Shown: positions 45,301-60,600, numbered from the stretch's first letter. The stretch is DNA of 64,000 bases from Rosellinia necatrix (GCA_021209875.1 JAGYVD010000004.1:1178001-1242000), one strand, 5' to 3'. Numbers and translations: made by a program. The notes: generated from the sequence alone by a model not told the origin.

Positions 45301-45537
45301 TGATGGCTGCAATAACAGCAATTGGAACGGTGTCCAACTATACCTATGTATTAGGAAGAAAAACTAAAGTTAAAGAAAAGAGAGAACTACATACAGGGCT
45401 GACGGCCAGAATTCCTACTTGTACATACTACTGGCCATTCACTACATGACTGGCCTACCACATTTACTACTCCATACCTGTACCTGCCTAGCCAGGTAGC
45501 CAATCAGAGATCGCCATTATAGCTGTGGGCCGTGACA
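45301..45537 (-). mobile_element. LTR-C element
   Basis: A 237-bp G+C-richer island runs on the minus strand from TGTCACGGCCC to TGCAGCCATCA, so it has TG...CA ends. Its first ~150 bases resemble the first part of 30521-30151. Flanking pentamers (TATTA and TAAAT) do not match exactly. It is probably a solo LTR whose duplication has decayed, or the boundary is off by a few bases. Confidence 0.6.
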
Positions 45538-47276
45538 TAAATAAATAAATATTAAATATTTAATATTTATATTAATATTAAAACGCTATTTAAATCGTTA
45601 TAATTTTAAAAATATTAAGATGTTATAATATTTTGTTTTTAAAACGTAAATAATTATAAGCCTGGTTTTAAAAATAAATAACGTTATATGCAAATTATAT
45701 ATATTTATTTTTGTTTTAAACTAATATTTATTAAGCTTTAATTTTAAAATGTTTATAAATGAATAATAAATTAAATAGTTTCTTATATATAATATAAATA
45801 TTTTATAAATTTTTTTAAAATATTAAGCTATTAAAACAAATTTTATATTATATATTTAAATAATAATTAAAACTGCTGCAAGCTAAATTTAAATTATAAT
45901 ATTTATATGTTATAAAAAAGCTTTATTAATTAAAATTATTATAACGCAAAAGCTCAAATAACTTTTAACTTTTTTAGTTTTTTTTTAAAATATTGATAGT
46001 TTTAATATTGTTTTAAATATAATTTGCTTTATTTTATTTTTTTATTAATAAGCTATTTTCAAATTAAAAACGTATTAATTTTAATGCTAAAACCTTTATA
46101 TAAATATTTTCCTAGTTTTTATTATAGTTTAGCATTAAGTTTAAAATGTTTAAAAATAATTGTATTTTTACTAAATATTAAATATTTTTAAATATATAAC
46201 GGAAATATTATAAAAATGAAATTATTTAAATAATATATTATTAATATAAACTAAAAAACTTTTAAAATTTAATGCAGATTTTTAATAAATCAATTAAAAA
46301 TAAAAAAGCTGCCTATAAATTAAACAAAAATAATTCTTGTAAAAAACCTTGATTTTTAGTTAAATTTAAATAATATTTATTATAAACATATAACTAAAAC
46401 TAATTAAAACGCGTTTTTTAAGTTTTTTTTAATTAAATATATATTTAAGCTTATAGTTTAAACTAAATTAAATATTTATTATATTATTAAATATTTAAAC
46501 GCTGCTATTTTATGTTAGATTTAATTATTTATTAAGCTGTTTTTAAAAAAAAAAATATTTAATGCTATTTTTTAAAAATCTTTAAAACTAGGCCTAAAAA
46601 AAACAAATTAGGCCTGCAAAGCTGTTTTATTTTATAATCTGATTTTATCTTAAATCTGCTTTAATTTATTATTTAATTATTAACTAGTTTTTATTAGTTC
46701 ATTTTAAATTGTTTAAGCAGCTTAAATCAAAATAATTTTTATCGCTGAAATATATTTTAAAGCATAAAATATTATTTCACAGGTTTTTTCAATTACTTAA
46801 ATAATTCATAACGTTTTTTATTAAAATTTAAAGTAAAAAAAAAATAAAAAAACTATAAATAAAAAGTTTATTTAATTAAAAACTTTAAATTTTAATATTA
46901 TATTTACAGCAGGTTTACATAATACTTTTAAAACTAATAATATTTTAAGTTGCTTTTAAAATAAATATAAATTAAATTTTAATTAAATTATTAAGTTATA
47001 ATTAAATTATAAAATAGCAGATTTATCTTCAGCTTTTTTTAATACAAGCTGGTTTTTTATATATGTTTTTATAGCAGCAGCATATATGCTTATAGCAGTA
47101 TAAAACTAAGCCATCTTTAATATAATTATTTTTTATTATCAAGTTTACTTTTTATTAAAATACATTTAAATTTAAATTATTTTTAATTTAATTTATTATT
47201 AAATTAACATAGTTTATTATTTTCAAAGCTATAATTAATAAATAATTAAACTTTTATGCCTAATTTTATTTCAATT

Positions 47277-47640
47277 TTTATATTACTAATAGGGCACACC
47301 GCGCAGTATAAATAGCATATATTCTAGGGGGGAGCGTGAGCTTAATACAGGTTGCTTTTAATATAAAACTGCAGCTAAAAGTGTAATAAACATATGCTTA
47401 TTTTTTAGCGTTAAATTTAATATATAATCAGGTTTAAAAAGCTAGCTGGAAAAATATCTTTTGTTATATATGCTATTTATTAATTAAAAAAACCTAATTT
47501 TTTTCTAGTGGCCTATTGTTATTAAATAATAAATAGAACAAATTTAAAGCTATTTTAAGCTTAATATGCTTAAAAGTTAAGGTTGTAAAAAAAGAAGTTA
47601 GGTGGTGGAGCCCTGACCCTAGTAAAACTTAATTAATAAA
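47277..47640 (+). repeat. Repeat R2 copy 2, uninterrupted
   Basis: It matches 38496-38838 over its length and continues through GAGCCCTGACCCTAGTAAAAC without an insertion. Compared with copy 1, changes are mostly C-to-T and G-to-A (for example CAGTGTAAATAGCATG versus CAGTATAAATAGCATA), consistent with RIP. Confidence 0.65.
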
Positions 47641-47901
47641 ATAGCTATATATAAAATTATTAAATAATATTTTATATAAGCTGCTATAAAAAAAAATTGC
47701 TGCTTTTAATTTATATATTAAATTTAGTTTATATATTATATAAACAAAATTATTTATAGGTAAAACTTTATATACTTATAATTTAAATAATTATATATAA
47801 ATTGTTATAAAATGAAAAATTTATATTTACATAAAAATATTATTTATATGATAATATTTTTTTTAATTTATATATAAAACTATAACTATGTTTAAAATAT
47901 T

Positions 47902-48110
47902 AAGAGGTGCACCATAGGGGGGTTAAAAATATATTATAAAAGATAAAGATCTAATTATTCTAATCTAACTTATAGATCTAGCTAAGTGCGTGGGCAAGGG
48001 CCTATTTATTAAGGCTAGTCTTAAATAATAAAGTGCGCAGCTTTATCATGCTACAGGTGGGGCTATAGCGCTTATATAAGCTACTCTTTTATCAGCGTAT
48101 ATTAAAATGC
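47902..48110 (-). repeat. LTR-C-like fragment, heavily mutated
   Basis: GGTGCACCATAGGGGGG, AAAGATAAAGATCTAA, TCTAGCT(A)AGTGCGTGGGC and CGCTTATATAAGC appear in the same order as in 30176-30350. The right part is A+T-degenerate. Identity is partial, and the borders are approximate. Confidence 0.45.
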
Positions 48111-48954
48111 TGCGTTAAATTTTAAGCTTTTATTAACTTTAGCAATTTTATCATGTGTTTTTATAAAAGGATTTTTTTTTTACGCTAGCTTTTTAATAGG
48201 TATCAGATAGTTAGAAAAAGATAAAAAATCTATTTATTTATCTACCTTTTAAACTAACTAATATATAATAATTTTTAAAAGCTTTCCGAAAAAAAGGCTT
48301 TGCTAAAAAAAGCCTTTAAAAAAAAAGCTTTTTAAAAAAAAGTTTTTTAAAAGAAAAGTTCTGTTAAAATAGCTTTATAATTGCTTTTTATATAAAAGTA
48401 TTAACGACTTTGTTAATTTAACAAAAAGCATAAAAAATAATAGCGTATAATAATAAAAAAAAAAGTATTATGCCTGCAGGCAGAGTATATTATATAAAAT
48501 TATTATAATTAGTCAAAAGCAAAGTGTTGCCAGCAAAGCTAGAAATAAGCTGCAAAATACTTTGTTTTATAAAATTTGTATAATAGATAAAAAATTTTAA
48601 AGTTGCTAGCAACGCTAAATTGCTTTATTTAAAAAACGTTTTTAAAATAAGCTGCAAAATACTTTATAAAAAAAAAATAAGCTGCAAAATGCTTTATAAA
48701 AATAAAGTAAGCTATAAAATGTTTTGTTTAAATATATATAAAAAACGTTCTTAACTATAAAATTAAATAAAAATTAAGCTAAAAAACTTTAAGTTTTATA
48801 AAAATATTTAAATAATAAGTTTAAAAATATATAAAAAACGTTTTTAACAGCAAAATTAAGCAAAAGTTAAGCTAAAAAACTTTAAGTTTTATAAAAATGT
48901 TCAAGTAACAAGTATAAAAATAAAATAATAGAATTTTAGTTTTAATAAAATTAG

Positions 48955-49110
48955 TAAGGTTTATTAGGGGTAGTATGGTTAAGTCTGTAAAAATGTGATG
49001 TAGAATTAAAGAAGGAAGGGCTTCTGGTCCTTGCGGGATTAAAAGCTTTAAGCTAGTACTTTATCTAATTTATATAATTTTTATCTAGCTAGCTACGCTA
49101 GTTAAATAAA
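48955..49110 (+). repeat. Repeat family R4, copy 3
   Basis: It contains AAGGTTTATTAGGGGTAGTA, GGCTTCTGGTCCTTGCGGG, AAGCTTTAAGCTAGTACTTT and a decayed TAGCTAGCTACGCTAGTTA hairpin. It is closest to copy 4 at 56955-57155. Confidence 0.5.
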
Positions 49111-52100
49111 AAGCTTTTTTTTTTTTAACTGTGTTAAATGCTAGAGCTATAATAAAGCGTTATTGTTTTTAATAATTATATAACTTTTTTTTATTATTTA
49201 TAAGGTCGGCCACGGCTTTTTTTTAATTTTTTTAGCTAAAGTTTATTTTTTTTTAAATTTTAGTATTTTTTAATTAGTTTTTTAATATTATATAGTTGCT
49301 ACTTTGATTTTTATTAGTTGTTTTTATAACTGTATTTTTTTTATTTAATAAAATAATCGCATTTATTTTTAATATAGTTTATTTAATATTTAAAAATTAT
49401 TTCGATTTTAAATAAGTTGTTTTTTTTTTTTAAGTCCTGCTTTTTAAATATTAGCCTTAGTGCTAGTATTTTTAGTAAAAAATTTTTATTAATATTTTAA
49501 ATAATAAATATACAACTAAAATAATAAAATAAATATTAAAAGTTTTTAATAATTTTAATTTATAAGCTAATTTATTAATTTTTTTAATTTTTATAGTTTT
49601 ATATGTTATTAAAAATATTTTTAAACAGCTTTTAAAAAATAGTATTTTAAATAAAGTTTTAAATATATTATATTTTTATATTAAACTTTATTAATTTATG
49701 CTTATTATTATAATATTATTTTATATACGCTGTTATAAAATTTATAGTTAATTTTATATTTTTATAAAAATATTTTTATATAAATTAAATATTTTTAATA
49801 GTTATATTTATTTTATATTAATAAAAAATCGTTTAATTTAAATAATTAAAATTTAAAAGCTGTTTATAAACTAATAATTTAATAAGTTTTAAATATGTTT
49901 TATTTAAGTTTTACTGCAAAAATAACAATATATTTACTTAATTATAGTTTAAATATATATATATATAATATTAAATAATAATTTTATTATTTAATTTTTT
50001 GTTTAAATAAATTATTATTTTGTAGATAATAAAAGTTATTATTAAAAGTTTTATTTTTATAGCTTTTTAAAGCTTTGTTTAAAATTTAAAAATAAATTTA
50101 TAATTTTAATTAAAAATAATACTGCTTAATATATTTTAATTAAATAATAAAATTTGTTTAGCTAATATTTTTGCTTAGTTTTTAACAGAGTATTTTTATT
50201 GTTTAAAATAAAGAGTAAACGTTTTAATATAACATATATTATTATTATTAATATATTATAATAATTAAATTTTTTAATTGCTATAGTATAGCTAAAAATA
50301 ATATTTTAAATAAGCTTATAATAAAGTTTATTATAATTATTTTTATTAGTTTAATATTTTTAGTTAAATAAATTAATAATTATTATATAGTTTTTTCTGC
50401 TAGTATTATATAACTTATATTTGTTATAATAATTTAAATATGCTTTTATTTTATAAGTTTTAATTTAATTATATAAAGCTTTAATTTTTTATTATGCGTT
50501 GTTTATTAAAATAATATTTATTATTATATATTATTGCTAAAAATTTAGCTATTTATTTTTAAATATATATAATTTATGTTTATTTTTTAGTTAATATTAT
50601 ATAATAAATTATTTATAATTATAAAAAATATTTAAGCTTAAAAAATTTGTAATGTTTTTGTTGCTTTTATAAATCGTTTTTAAAACTTTTAATATTTAAA
50701 ATCTTTAATATAATCTGTTATAATTTTAGTTTTTATTATTTTTTTATTACTAGTTTTAAATATATTATTTATATGTTGTTTAATATTAGTTTTTATTTGT
50801 TTAGATTTTTTTTTTTAATATTTATTAAAGTGGTAATATTTTTAATTAATTAAATATATTTAAAATAAAGTTTAATTTGTTTAATATATAATATATTTAT
50901 AGTTTATATTATAATAAATATATAAACGTGTTAATTAAACGTTTATTTATATAATTAATAAATTTATTATTAAGCTTAATTTAGTTTAATATATTTTTAT
51001 TATTAAATAATTAATAAAAAAATATTAAATTAATTAAAGCTTTAATTATAGTTTGCAGGCGTTAATATGCTTATATTACGCAAGCTATTTTAGTTTAAAA
51101 GTTTATATTTTATTTTTAGTTATAATATATAGCAATTTAAAAATATTATCGGCAATATTTATATATTTAAAATAACCGATTTTAGTTTTTATATATATTT
51201 ATTTTTAATATAAAACAATATTATTTTAAAGCTTTTTTTAATAAGCTATTTATTTATATATATAATATTTTTATAAAATTATAATAATAAAATATAATAT
51301 ATAAATAAATTAAGTTTTAAAAACTTTAAATAATTTTATTTTAGTTATAGTTAATTTAAAATATATAAATTAATAATATATTTAATATTTATTATAATTA
51401 TTAATTTTATATTATTTTATTTTATATTTTTATTAAGTAATTTTATTTTATGTTTTTATAAAAGTTCTGCAACTTTAATATAATATAATAATAATATATA
51501 AAAAATCTTATATTTTTAAATATTATTTTAAAGCTTTTAATTAGTTAAAAATTTAAAATTTTTAAATGCTGCTAGTTATTTTTTATTGTTAATAAATTTA
51601 AAATGTTTATTTAAAAGCTTAACAGTTTAATAAAAAATATATAATAAAAGTTTTTTAAACGATAAAAAAATTTTTTTATTAAACAGCATAAAAATATTAC
51701 GTAAATAAGCTAAATAATCTGTTTTAATGTTTAAAAATAATAATATTATTAATAAAAATTTTATAATAATATTTATAAAAATAAAATAATTTATTTATAA
51801 AACGTTAAATATATATAAACGTGTTATAAAATTTTATTAAAGCTATTATTAATTGTTTTAATTTTTAAAAACTTATTATTATAAATTAGTTTTAATAGTT
51901 AAAATAAACTATAAATTAATAAAAAAACGGTTATATTTATAATAATTAAATACTTTTTTTTAATTAAAACAATAATTATAAATTATAATAGTAATAAATA
52001 GTTGTTTAAAACAGCTATTTTGTTTAAAACCTATAAATTAACTATTAAATATAAATATAGTTTTTTTATATATAAGCTATATAATAAAAGTCGGGTATAT

Positions 52101-55100
52101 AAATAAAAAAACTATTAAATTATTTTATTTTATTTTATTTATAAAACCTATTAAACATTATATTAACTGTTTTTAATCGCATACGCTAAAAAAATATAAT
52201 TAAAAATTTAGTTTTATTTATTGCTAATTATTAACTAAAAAGATTTTTATTTGTTTTTTTTGCAGTATATTAATAATGCTTTAATTTTTTTAAATATTAA
52301 ATATTTTTTATAACAACTTAAAAATTTCTAGCGCTATAATATTTTTTTTTATATAAATAGATTATTTATTTAAAGCTTTAACTTTGTTTTTTTTATTAAG
52401 CTTTTTTATATTTAATATTAACAAGATTTTTTAGATTTTAAGCTTTAGCAGTTTATTTAATTATTTGCCTGTTTTTACTACAAGCGTTTCTGTTGTATAA
52501 ATCGTGTTAGTTATATCTGCTACGCTAGTTGCGTTAACTATTTTAAAAACTTTGTTAAAAAAAAAGCCCGTTAAAAAAATATTATATTGTTTTAACGCGT
52601 TAATTATTCCAGCGATTATATTAATTTTTATTATAATTAAGTCTAGCTTTTAAATTACGTTATACTTTTAATATATATTAAAAATAATAGCTGTAATTAT
52701 AAAAGTTATTAATATAAAGTCTGTTAATAAATATATGTTTAATAATTTAAACTTATTAAAATATATATTTTATTTTTAAATATAAAAATATTAAAATTAA
52801 TAACTAATAAAATATTTAAAAATATATTAAATAATAAGCCGGTATTAATTAATAATATATTAATTATATTTATAGCTTTAGCTGCTATTAAGCTTACAGC
52901 TATTATTATAGCTTTTAAAAATTTTTTATATATTTTTAATATTTAATTTTAATATTACTGTTTTTAAATTATATTTATTTAAATGTTTTTAAAAATAGTT
53001 TTAGTTTTAAAAATAAATTAATAATTATAACGTTTAAAAAGTTATAAATTTAATTAAAACTGCTATATTATTTTTTATAATAATTTAAATATATAGTTTT
53101 TATTTTTAAATAACAGTTTATAGTTAGTTAGTGTTAATATTAATATTTTAAGCGCTAAAATAATTTTTATATTAAAATTATTTTATAAACATATAAGTTT
53201 GCTTTAAAAAATACTTAAAAAATACTTTAAAATTTTTAATATTAATAAAATAACTATATTTAAACTATAATTAATTAATATTCTATAAATATTTAAAAAT
53301 TGCTTTTTAATAAAATTTTAATATTATTTTTTTTATAACTTAAGCTGTATTTATAAATTCTAATAATTATAAAAATTTATAATTATTATTGCTTAATATA
53401 TAAAATTTTAATATAGCTTTTTATTTATATTTAATTCGATTATTTTTGCTTTTTAAATCTGGCCTGTTTATTTTTAAAAATATATTTAAATTTGCTTAAT
53501 AATTGTTTTATTATTATTAAATAAATATAATTTATATTTAAGCTTATAATAATATTTTTATTATTTATAAATTTTTAATAATAATTTTAAAATATAAAAA
53601 TTATTATTTTTGCTTCTGTTTTTTAAAGTTATATAACTTATTAAATGTTTTTAAACTGTTAATATAATCGATTTATTTTTTGTTTAAAGTTTATAATTTT
53701 TTTGCTTTTATATTTCTAATTAATTTTGCTAAAAAAAACAATTTTATATAATTTTTAATATAATATTAAAACGATTATATTTATATAAATATTAAAATAA
53801 TATATTATATAAAATAAATAATATATTATATTGTTTATAAATATATTTAGTTAATAATAACACGTTTTAAATATATTTAGCTAAACGTTTAATATAACGT
53901 ATAATATATTAACTTTAGTTACGCGTTAAATTAAATATTTAATCGTAATATTTATATAATTAGCTGTAATTAATTATAATAAACGTTTTATTATTATTTA
54001 ATTTAAAGCTAAATAAAATATAAAATAATGTTGTATTTAATGCTAATAAGTCTAATTTAGCTGCATTAGCGCGTTTTTTTTAATAGCGATCGTATTTATT
54101 TCTGCGTTTATTTTAGCTGTTTTTTTTCTTGTTATTTTTTTTTTTTATTTAAACTTACAGCTTTTTTTTTTATTTTTATTATACTATTTTTTTTTATTTT
54201 TGTTTTTGTTTTAATTTATGTTTTTTTAACGTTTATTTTTTTAATTATTAGATTTTTATTATAGTTTTAATTGTTTTTTTAACTTATAAATATTTATTTT
54301 TGCTGCTGTTATTAAAAAAGCTTTATTTTAACAACTTAACTTATATATTTAATTAAAATATTTTTATATCAGGCGTTAAAAATATTATTTAATTTTAAAG
54401 TTTATATTAATTTATATAATAATTATAACACTGTATTAATTTTTATTATTAACATTTAAAGTTTTTATAGCTTAAACATATTTTAGTTTTTTATATAAAT
54501 ATAATAAAAGCAATATTTTATTATATAATGTTTTTAATAATAATTTAGTTTAAATAAAATGTTTTGTTGTTACGGCGGGTTATATATTAAATTAAGTAGT
54601 TATTTTATTTAAAATAACGTTTAATTTTATGTTTTAAACTTAAGTTATTTATTAATAATTAATTTATTATTTTATTATAAAACTGCTAGTTTTTTAATAA
54701 TATTTAAAATATAATTAAAATTTATTAAATATTTTGCTCTACTATTTTTAAATTTTTAAAAATAAATTAATTTTTTGTAAAATAAAATACGTCGGTAAAA
54801 ATAAGCTTATTTTTATTAGCTATTATTTTTATATCGTTTTTATTTTTTATTTAAGTTAAACTCGCTAATATTAGCCTGTTTTATACGATTATTATATAAC
54901 AAAAAATAAAGCTGTTAAATATTTAATATTTTTTTTTAATTATTTTTTATTTATATTTATAGTTATTTTTATTATTTTAATTTTTTAGTTAAAAGTTGTT
55001 TTAAAAGTTTTTTCTATTTTTTTATTGTTTATATTTAAGCTATTAAGATCGCTAGAATTATTATTTATTAAAAGTAGTTTAAATAAGTTTTTATTACTTG

Positions 55101-56954
55101 TTAAATATTATAGTTTTAAAAGTATTATAGCAAAAATGTTGTAAATATATTATATTTAAACTAAAATAAAATAAAAAACTTTATTTATTATTATACTGTT
55201 TTAATAAGCAAAGCTTTTATTAATAAGTATATAGCTTATATTTTAAAACGGATTATTAAAGTAATAAGTATTAATACTATTAAAACTTATGCTAGTTTTA
55301 TTAAAAGTATTAAAATAAATAATTTAAGTAATAGTTTTAGTGCTAATATAGCTATAGTTAAATATTAATAACCAGAATATTAAAGTTAAACAAGCGGTGC
55401 TGCTATATATTTAGTTATATTTAATACAGCTTTAAATAATTAATTAGTAGTACTATAAAATGTTTTAAAAGCTAAAGTTTTTATATTAGCTAGCATTTTA
55501 ATATTATTTAATTGTTGTATTAATTAATTAATTGTTTTAACAGCTTTGATATTTACGGTATGTTTTTTATTTTAGTTATATTATTTTTAATTTATTATAC
55601 CGATTTTATAAAAGTTTATAGCTAAAATAAGCGATTTAAAAGTTTGTTTATTTAGTTTAAATTTTAATTTTAATTTTATAATTTAAATTACTACTACTAT
55701 AATAATTTATTTATATTTTTAATAATATAATTTTAAAACTATTTATTTTTTTAAAAAATTAAAAACTATTATAATTATTAAATATTATTTTTTCGGCTTT
55801 AAATTAAGCAATTATTTTAAACTTTTATTAAATTTTTGTTAATTTTATATTATTTTTAAACAAGTTTAAAATATAAACTTACAATTTTTATTATTATTTA
55901 ATTTAAACTTATTGTTAAACTTATTTTAAATTATATTTTTTTTTAATATAAAATATTTAATATTTATAGTTTTAGTTTTTAATTTTATATAAATTAAAAA
56001 ATATTAATTTAATAAACTTAAGTTTTGTCAGCAAAAATAACATTTTTTTATATTATTTTAAAACTAATAACTTAAGTTAAACTATATTAAAGCTAAAAAT
56101 TTTTCCAGCTTTTATAAGCTTTAAAGTTAAATTTTTAACTATTAAAACTATTTTAAATTCTTTAAATGCTAAAAATTCTAAGTCGGTTTTACGTTTTAAC
56201 ATGTTAATAATTATTAAATAAATTAATAATAAAATAAATATATATAAGTTGTTTTATAATTAAGCTAATAAATGTTGTTAGTTGTTTTATAAATTTATAT
56301 TTATATATATGCTTTAAAACAAAATTAAATTTTAAAATTAAAAATAAAATAAAAATATAATTAAGTAGTACTAAAACCTGCGTGCTTATTAAAAAATTTA
56401 ACACAAGCTTTTAAAAAATAAAACTAATAATAATTACGTTTAAAATATATAATTATTACTATTTAAATATAATATTAATTAAAGTTTAAAAACAACTAAT
56501 TATAATATTATAGTTATTAAACATTTAATTTTAAAATAATTAAAGTTTAAAAAATAACAAATTATTTTAATATATTAATAGCTAAATATAATAATATATA
56601 AACAACTAATAACTTAAATTATTTAAAATATAATATAAAATTAAATTTAGCTGCTGTTATATTTTCTGCTTTTTATACTAGTAAAAATAAAATAATCGAT
56701 AAACTAACGCAAAATATATTAAATCGATTAATTAATTAAATTTATAAGTTAATAAATATTAATAAATTTTATTAATAATAGCTAAGCTTAAAAACTAATA
56801 AATCTGTTTTTTTTAATAAACAGCGCTGCTTAAAATATAAAAAAAAGTTATATCAAAGGTTAAATATATATAAACGTTAAAAAATTAAACGTATTTTATT
56901 TGCCGGCATAAAAAAAATAAATTAAAGTATAAAGTTATATAATTATAGGACTTA

Positions 56955-57155
56955 CTGCATTATTTAATAAGGTTTACTAAAAGTAGTATAATTAAGTTTA
57001 TAAAAATATAATATAAAATTAAAAAAAAAAAAGCTTCTAGTTTTTGCAGGACCAGAAGCTTTAAGCTAGTACTTTATCTAATCTACACAATCTTTATCTA
57101 GCTAGCTACGCTAGCTAGATAAGGAGCCCCCTTCTTCCTGACTATATCAAAAATA
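56955..57155 (+). repeat. Repeat family R4, copy 4, with hairpin
   Basis: It contains TTACTGCATTATTTAATAAGG, CAGGACCAGAAGC, AAGCTAGTACTTTATCTAATC and the hairpin at 57094-57122, and ends CCTGACTATATCA. This is the best-preserved G+C-richer patch in the last 18 kb. An LTR end at TATATCA (about 57150) is plausible, but the 5' end was not found. Confidence 0.5.
57094..57122. repeat. Perfect inverted repeat, 13-bp arms
   Basis: TTATCTAGCTAGC and GCTAGCTAGATAA flank a 3-base loop (TAC). The corresponding site in R4 copy 3 (about 49078) is decayed, so the hairpin belongs to the repeat family. Confidence 0.8.
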
Positions 57156-60100
57156 CAGCAGAAAAAAAAATAAAAATGCTAATAACAGCTTGCTAAATAT
57201 TAAAAGCTTCATAGTGTTTTAAATAAAGTTTTTTTTTAAGTTAATTATTTAACTAATTTATAATAAGAAATAATTAACAACAAATAAAAATTATTAACTT
57301 AAAAAAAAAAAACTATATATTTTACGTAAAAAAACAACTTAAAAAAAAAAAACAACCTGTAGAAATAATTAGTAAAAGCAGCTTGTAAAAGTTATAAATA
57401 AAAAAATAATAAAAAAAAAAAAACAGCAAGTAAAAATAATAAATAATAGTTATTAACGTAAAATAAATATATTATTATTATAATACCCGAAGTTATTATT
57501 TAAACTTTATGTTTTAACGTTTTAAAAAGCTAAGCTACGTTTAAAAATATTTATTAAATATAACAGCGTTTATTAGCTGTTTTTAATAGCGATTTAAAAT
57601 TTAAGCTTATATTAATAATTATTTGCTTTTTAATAGTTTTTACGCGTTAGTTAACTAATGCTTTTTTAATTAAAAAAATCTTTTTTGTTTTTATTAGCTA
57701 AGCAGGCGTTATAATTAATGCTGTTAATGCTATTATTAATGCTGTTAATACTATAAATAGTACAGTTTATATTATTATTATTGCTGCAGGTGTTAATACT
57801 GTTAATATAAAGCTTGATTAAATAGTTAGTAGTAGGGTAAATATTATTAAAAAACTTTTGCGTTCTGCTTATATAACTTTACTAATTTTATAATTAATAA
57901 TTTTTAATTTTAAAAAATGTTTAATATAATATAATTATAATCTTATACTTTTTTTTAATTTTATAACTTAAATATATAAAATAAAATTTTAATTATTAAT
58001 AACTAAATAGTTTTAACTATAGCGTTTAAAAGTTTTTAAGTTTATTATTTAATAGACTTTTATTCTATTAACTTTATTTATTAAAATAGTTTAATTAAAT
58101 AAAGCGATAAAATTTATAAAACTTTTATAATATATTATTAAACTGTTTTTAATATAAAAAGCTTTTTGTAATAAAAATAAAAAGTTAGCGTTGCTGTATT
58201 ATTTTTAAGTTTTAAAATAATTATATAATTGTTTTATAATTTTATATTAAATATCTGCTCTTATATTAATAGCTACTGTTAATTAGTTGTTATTAATTTC
58301 TGCTTATTAAAATATAATTTTATATTAGATTTTATATATAATATTGCTAAAAATATATTTATAAATTTTTTTAATATTAAAAAGCTTTTAATATAGTTAT
58401 AACGCAGGGTTTGTAATACTAGGCGGCGCATTATAAAGTTTTAGCTGCTGAACTTATTTAAATTAATTTTATATTAACAATATTTAAATATTTAAGCTTT
58501 AAAATTGTTTAAATGTTGTGTAAATAGTTTAAAGCCGTTTAAAAAATGTTTATATAGCATTACTTATAGATTAAATCTATTAAACTATATTTTAAGTTTA
58601 ATAAAAAATAACGACTGCTTAATAAAAAATATTAATATTATTGTTTAAATCGTTAATAATGTTTTAATTGTTTATAAAATCTATTATTTTTATTAATACA
58701 AAAAGCATTATTAACGTAATATTAAAATTTTGCTAATATGTTTATTAGTTTATAAATATAATTTAATACTTAATATTTTTAACAGTTTTTTTTGTTTTTA
58801 TGTTTATAATAATAGCTTTATTGTTTTTTAAAATAAGTTTAATATTAATAGTATTGTTTATAAAAATAGCTGCTGCAACAATAGTTTTATTTATTAAAAT
58901 AATAGCAACTGCGGCAATAATATTATGCTGCATAATATTTTTATAATTAAAATTTTTTTTTTTATTAAGTTTTTTTTTATTTTTATTAACTGCTTTAATA
59001 AAAATAGTAATAATGTTTTTATTAAGCTTACGTTATTTAAAAAATAATTTATTTAAACAAAACATTATTTAAAAAGCTTTTAATATTATTAGCTATTTAA
59101 GTCTAGTTTAAACTAATAAAAGTTTAATTTAATTAAAAATGTTTTAAAACTATATTTAACATTATTAAAAATTTTAAAAGCTTTTATATTTTTATAATTA
59201 AAATATTAAAATAATTTCTAGTAATAATATAATTATTTTTAATTTTTATTTTATTATTTTTTCAAGCTATTTTTAATTTTAAAATATAGTTTAAATTTAA
59301 AAGTTAATAATATAGTGCTATTATAGCTAGATTAATAATAATATAGTTGTTATTAATATGGTTTTAAATTAAATATTATTTAAAAACATGTTTTTAATAT
59401 TTTTTAAAAACCAGTAAACCTGCAATAAATAAAGTATTATCTGTTTAAATTAATTAGTTTTTTTTCATAATTATATTTTTTAATTTTACGTTAATTATAA
59501 ATAAACAGAAAACTTAAGCTATTATTTTATTAATAACTAATTTATAATATTGTTGTTAATTATATTTATAAACGATATTAGAAAAAAAATCGGCTGCTAC
59601 AATTGTTATTTTGATTTAACTATTATAATAAAATATAAGTTCTAAAATTTTTTTTTAAATAAGCTTATTAATTTAATTATTATTTAAATTAATATTAAAA
59701 ACAATAATTTTATCCTAGGCGGCAGTAAGCCGGCGGATTGTTTTTATAGATGCTATTTTAAATAATAAATCGTTATATGTTTATAAAGCAGTAATAAACT
59801 AAAATTGTTAAATAGGCTTTATATGTGCAATACATGTACTGTTCACGCGTGAAACAGAATACAACTTTTTGTTATACAATGTTTATTATGCTTAATAATT
59901 CTTTTATTTAAATAACTATCGTGCGTAGCATTAATTTAAATCTTATATAAAAATTCTGCTAATATACAACCTATTAAAATAACAGCGATAATACAGCCTG
60001 TTTTATATATAAAACATATACGCTGTATATATATATATAATATATATATTATATATTTATATAAAATATATGCATATATAACAGCTATAAGTAATTATAA

Positions 60101-60184
60101 CTAATTGCTCTAGTTCTAACATGAGTTTTTTTTTATTAGTTGCAGTTTCTTACTTATATATTATTTTTTGCCCGTATATAGTTG

Positions 60185-60600
60185 CTTATAATTGCCTGCA
60201 TATATATAATTGCCTGCATATATATAATTGCCTGTTTATATATAGTTACTTTTTTATATAAAGTCTCCTGATCGTATGCAGCTTCTGATTTATACACGCC
60301 TTATATAACTGCTGCCCGATGCTTAAGCCCAGGCCTAAAGTTATTAACATACTTTCCGCTGCTTAAATATATATACAGCTTTACTTACAGCTAACTTTCT
60401 GTTCTGCTGTTCCGTTTATTTTTTTTTTCGTTTTTTTATATATATACACATATATATATACACATATATATACATATATATATAATAGCTTTTTTTTTAT
60501 ATAGTATAAATGCTAACTTTTAAAAGCTGCAGTATTAATAATAATAATAACAAGAATATCTGCGGCTGCTTCTGCTGCTGCTGCTGCTGTTTTTATGCTG
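60185..60600. repeat. Microsatellite and short tandem cluster
   Basis: Three tandem units of about 18 bp containing ATTGCCTGCATATATAT occur at 60190-60245. TATATACACA-type repeats run about 60438-60490, and a GCTGCT-type trinucleotide run lies at about 60565-60593. The area is less A+T-extreme than its flanks. Confidence 0.65.
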
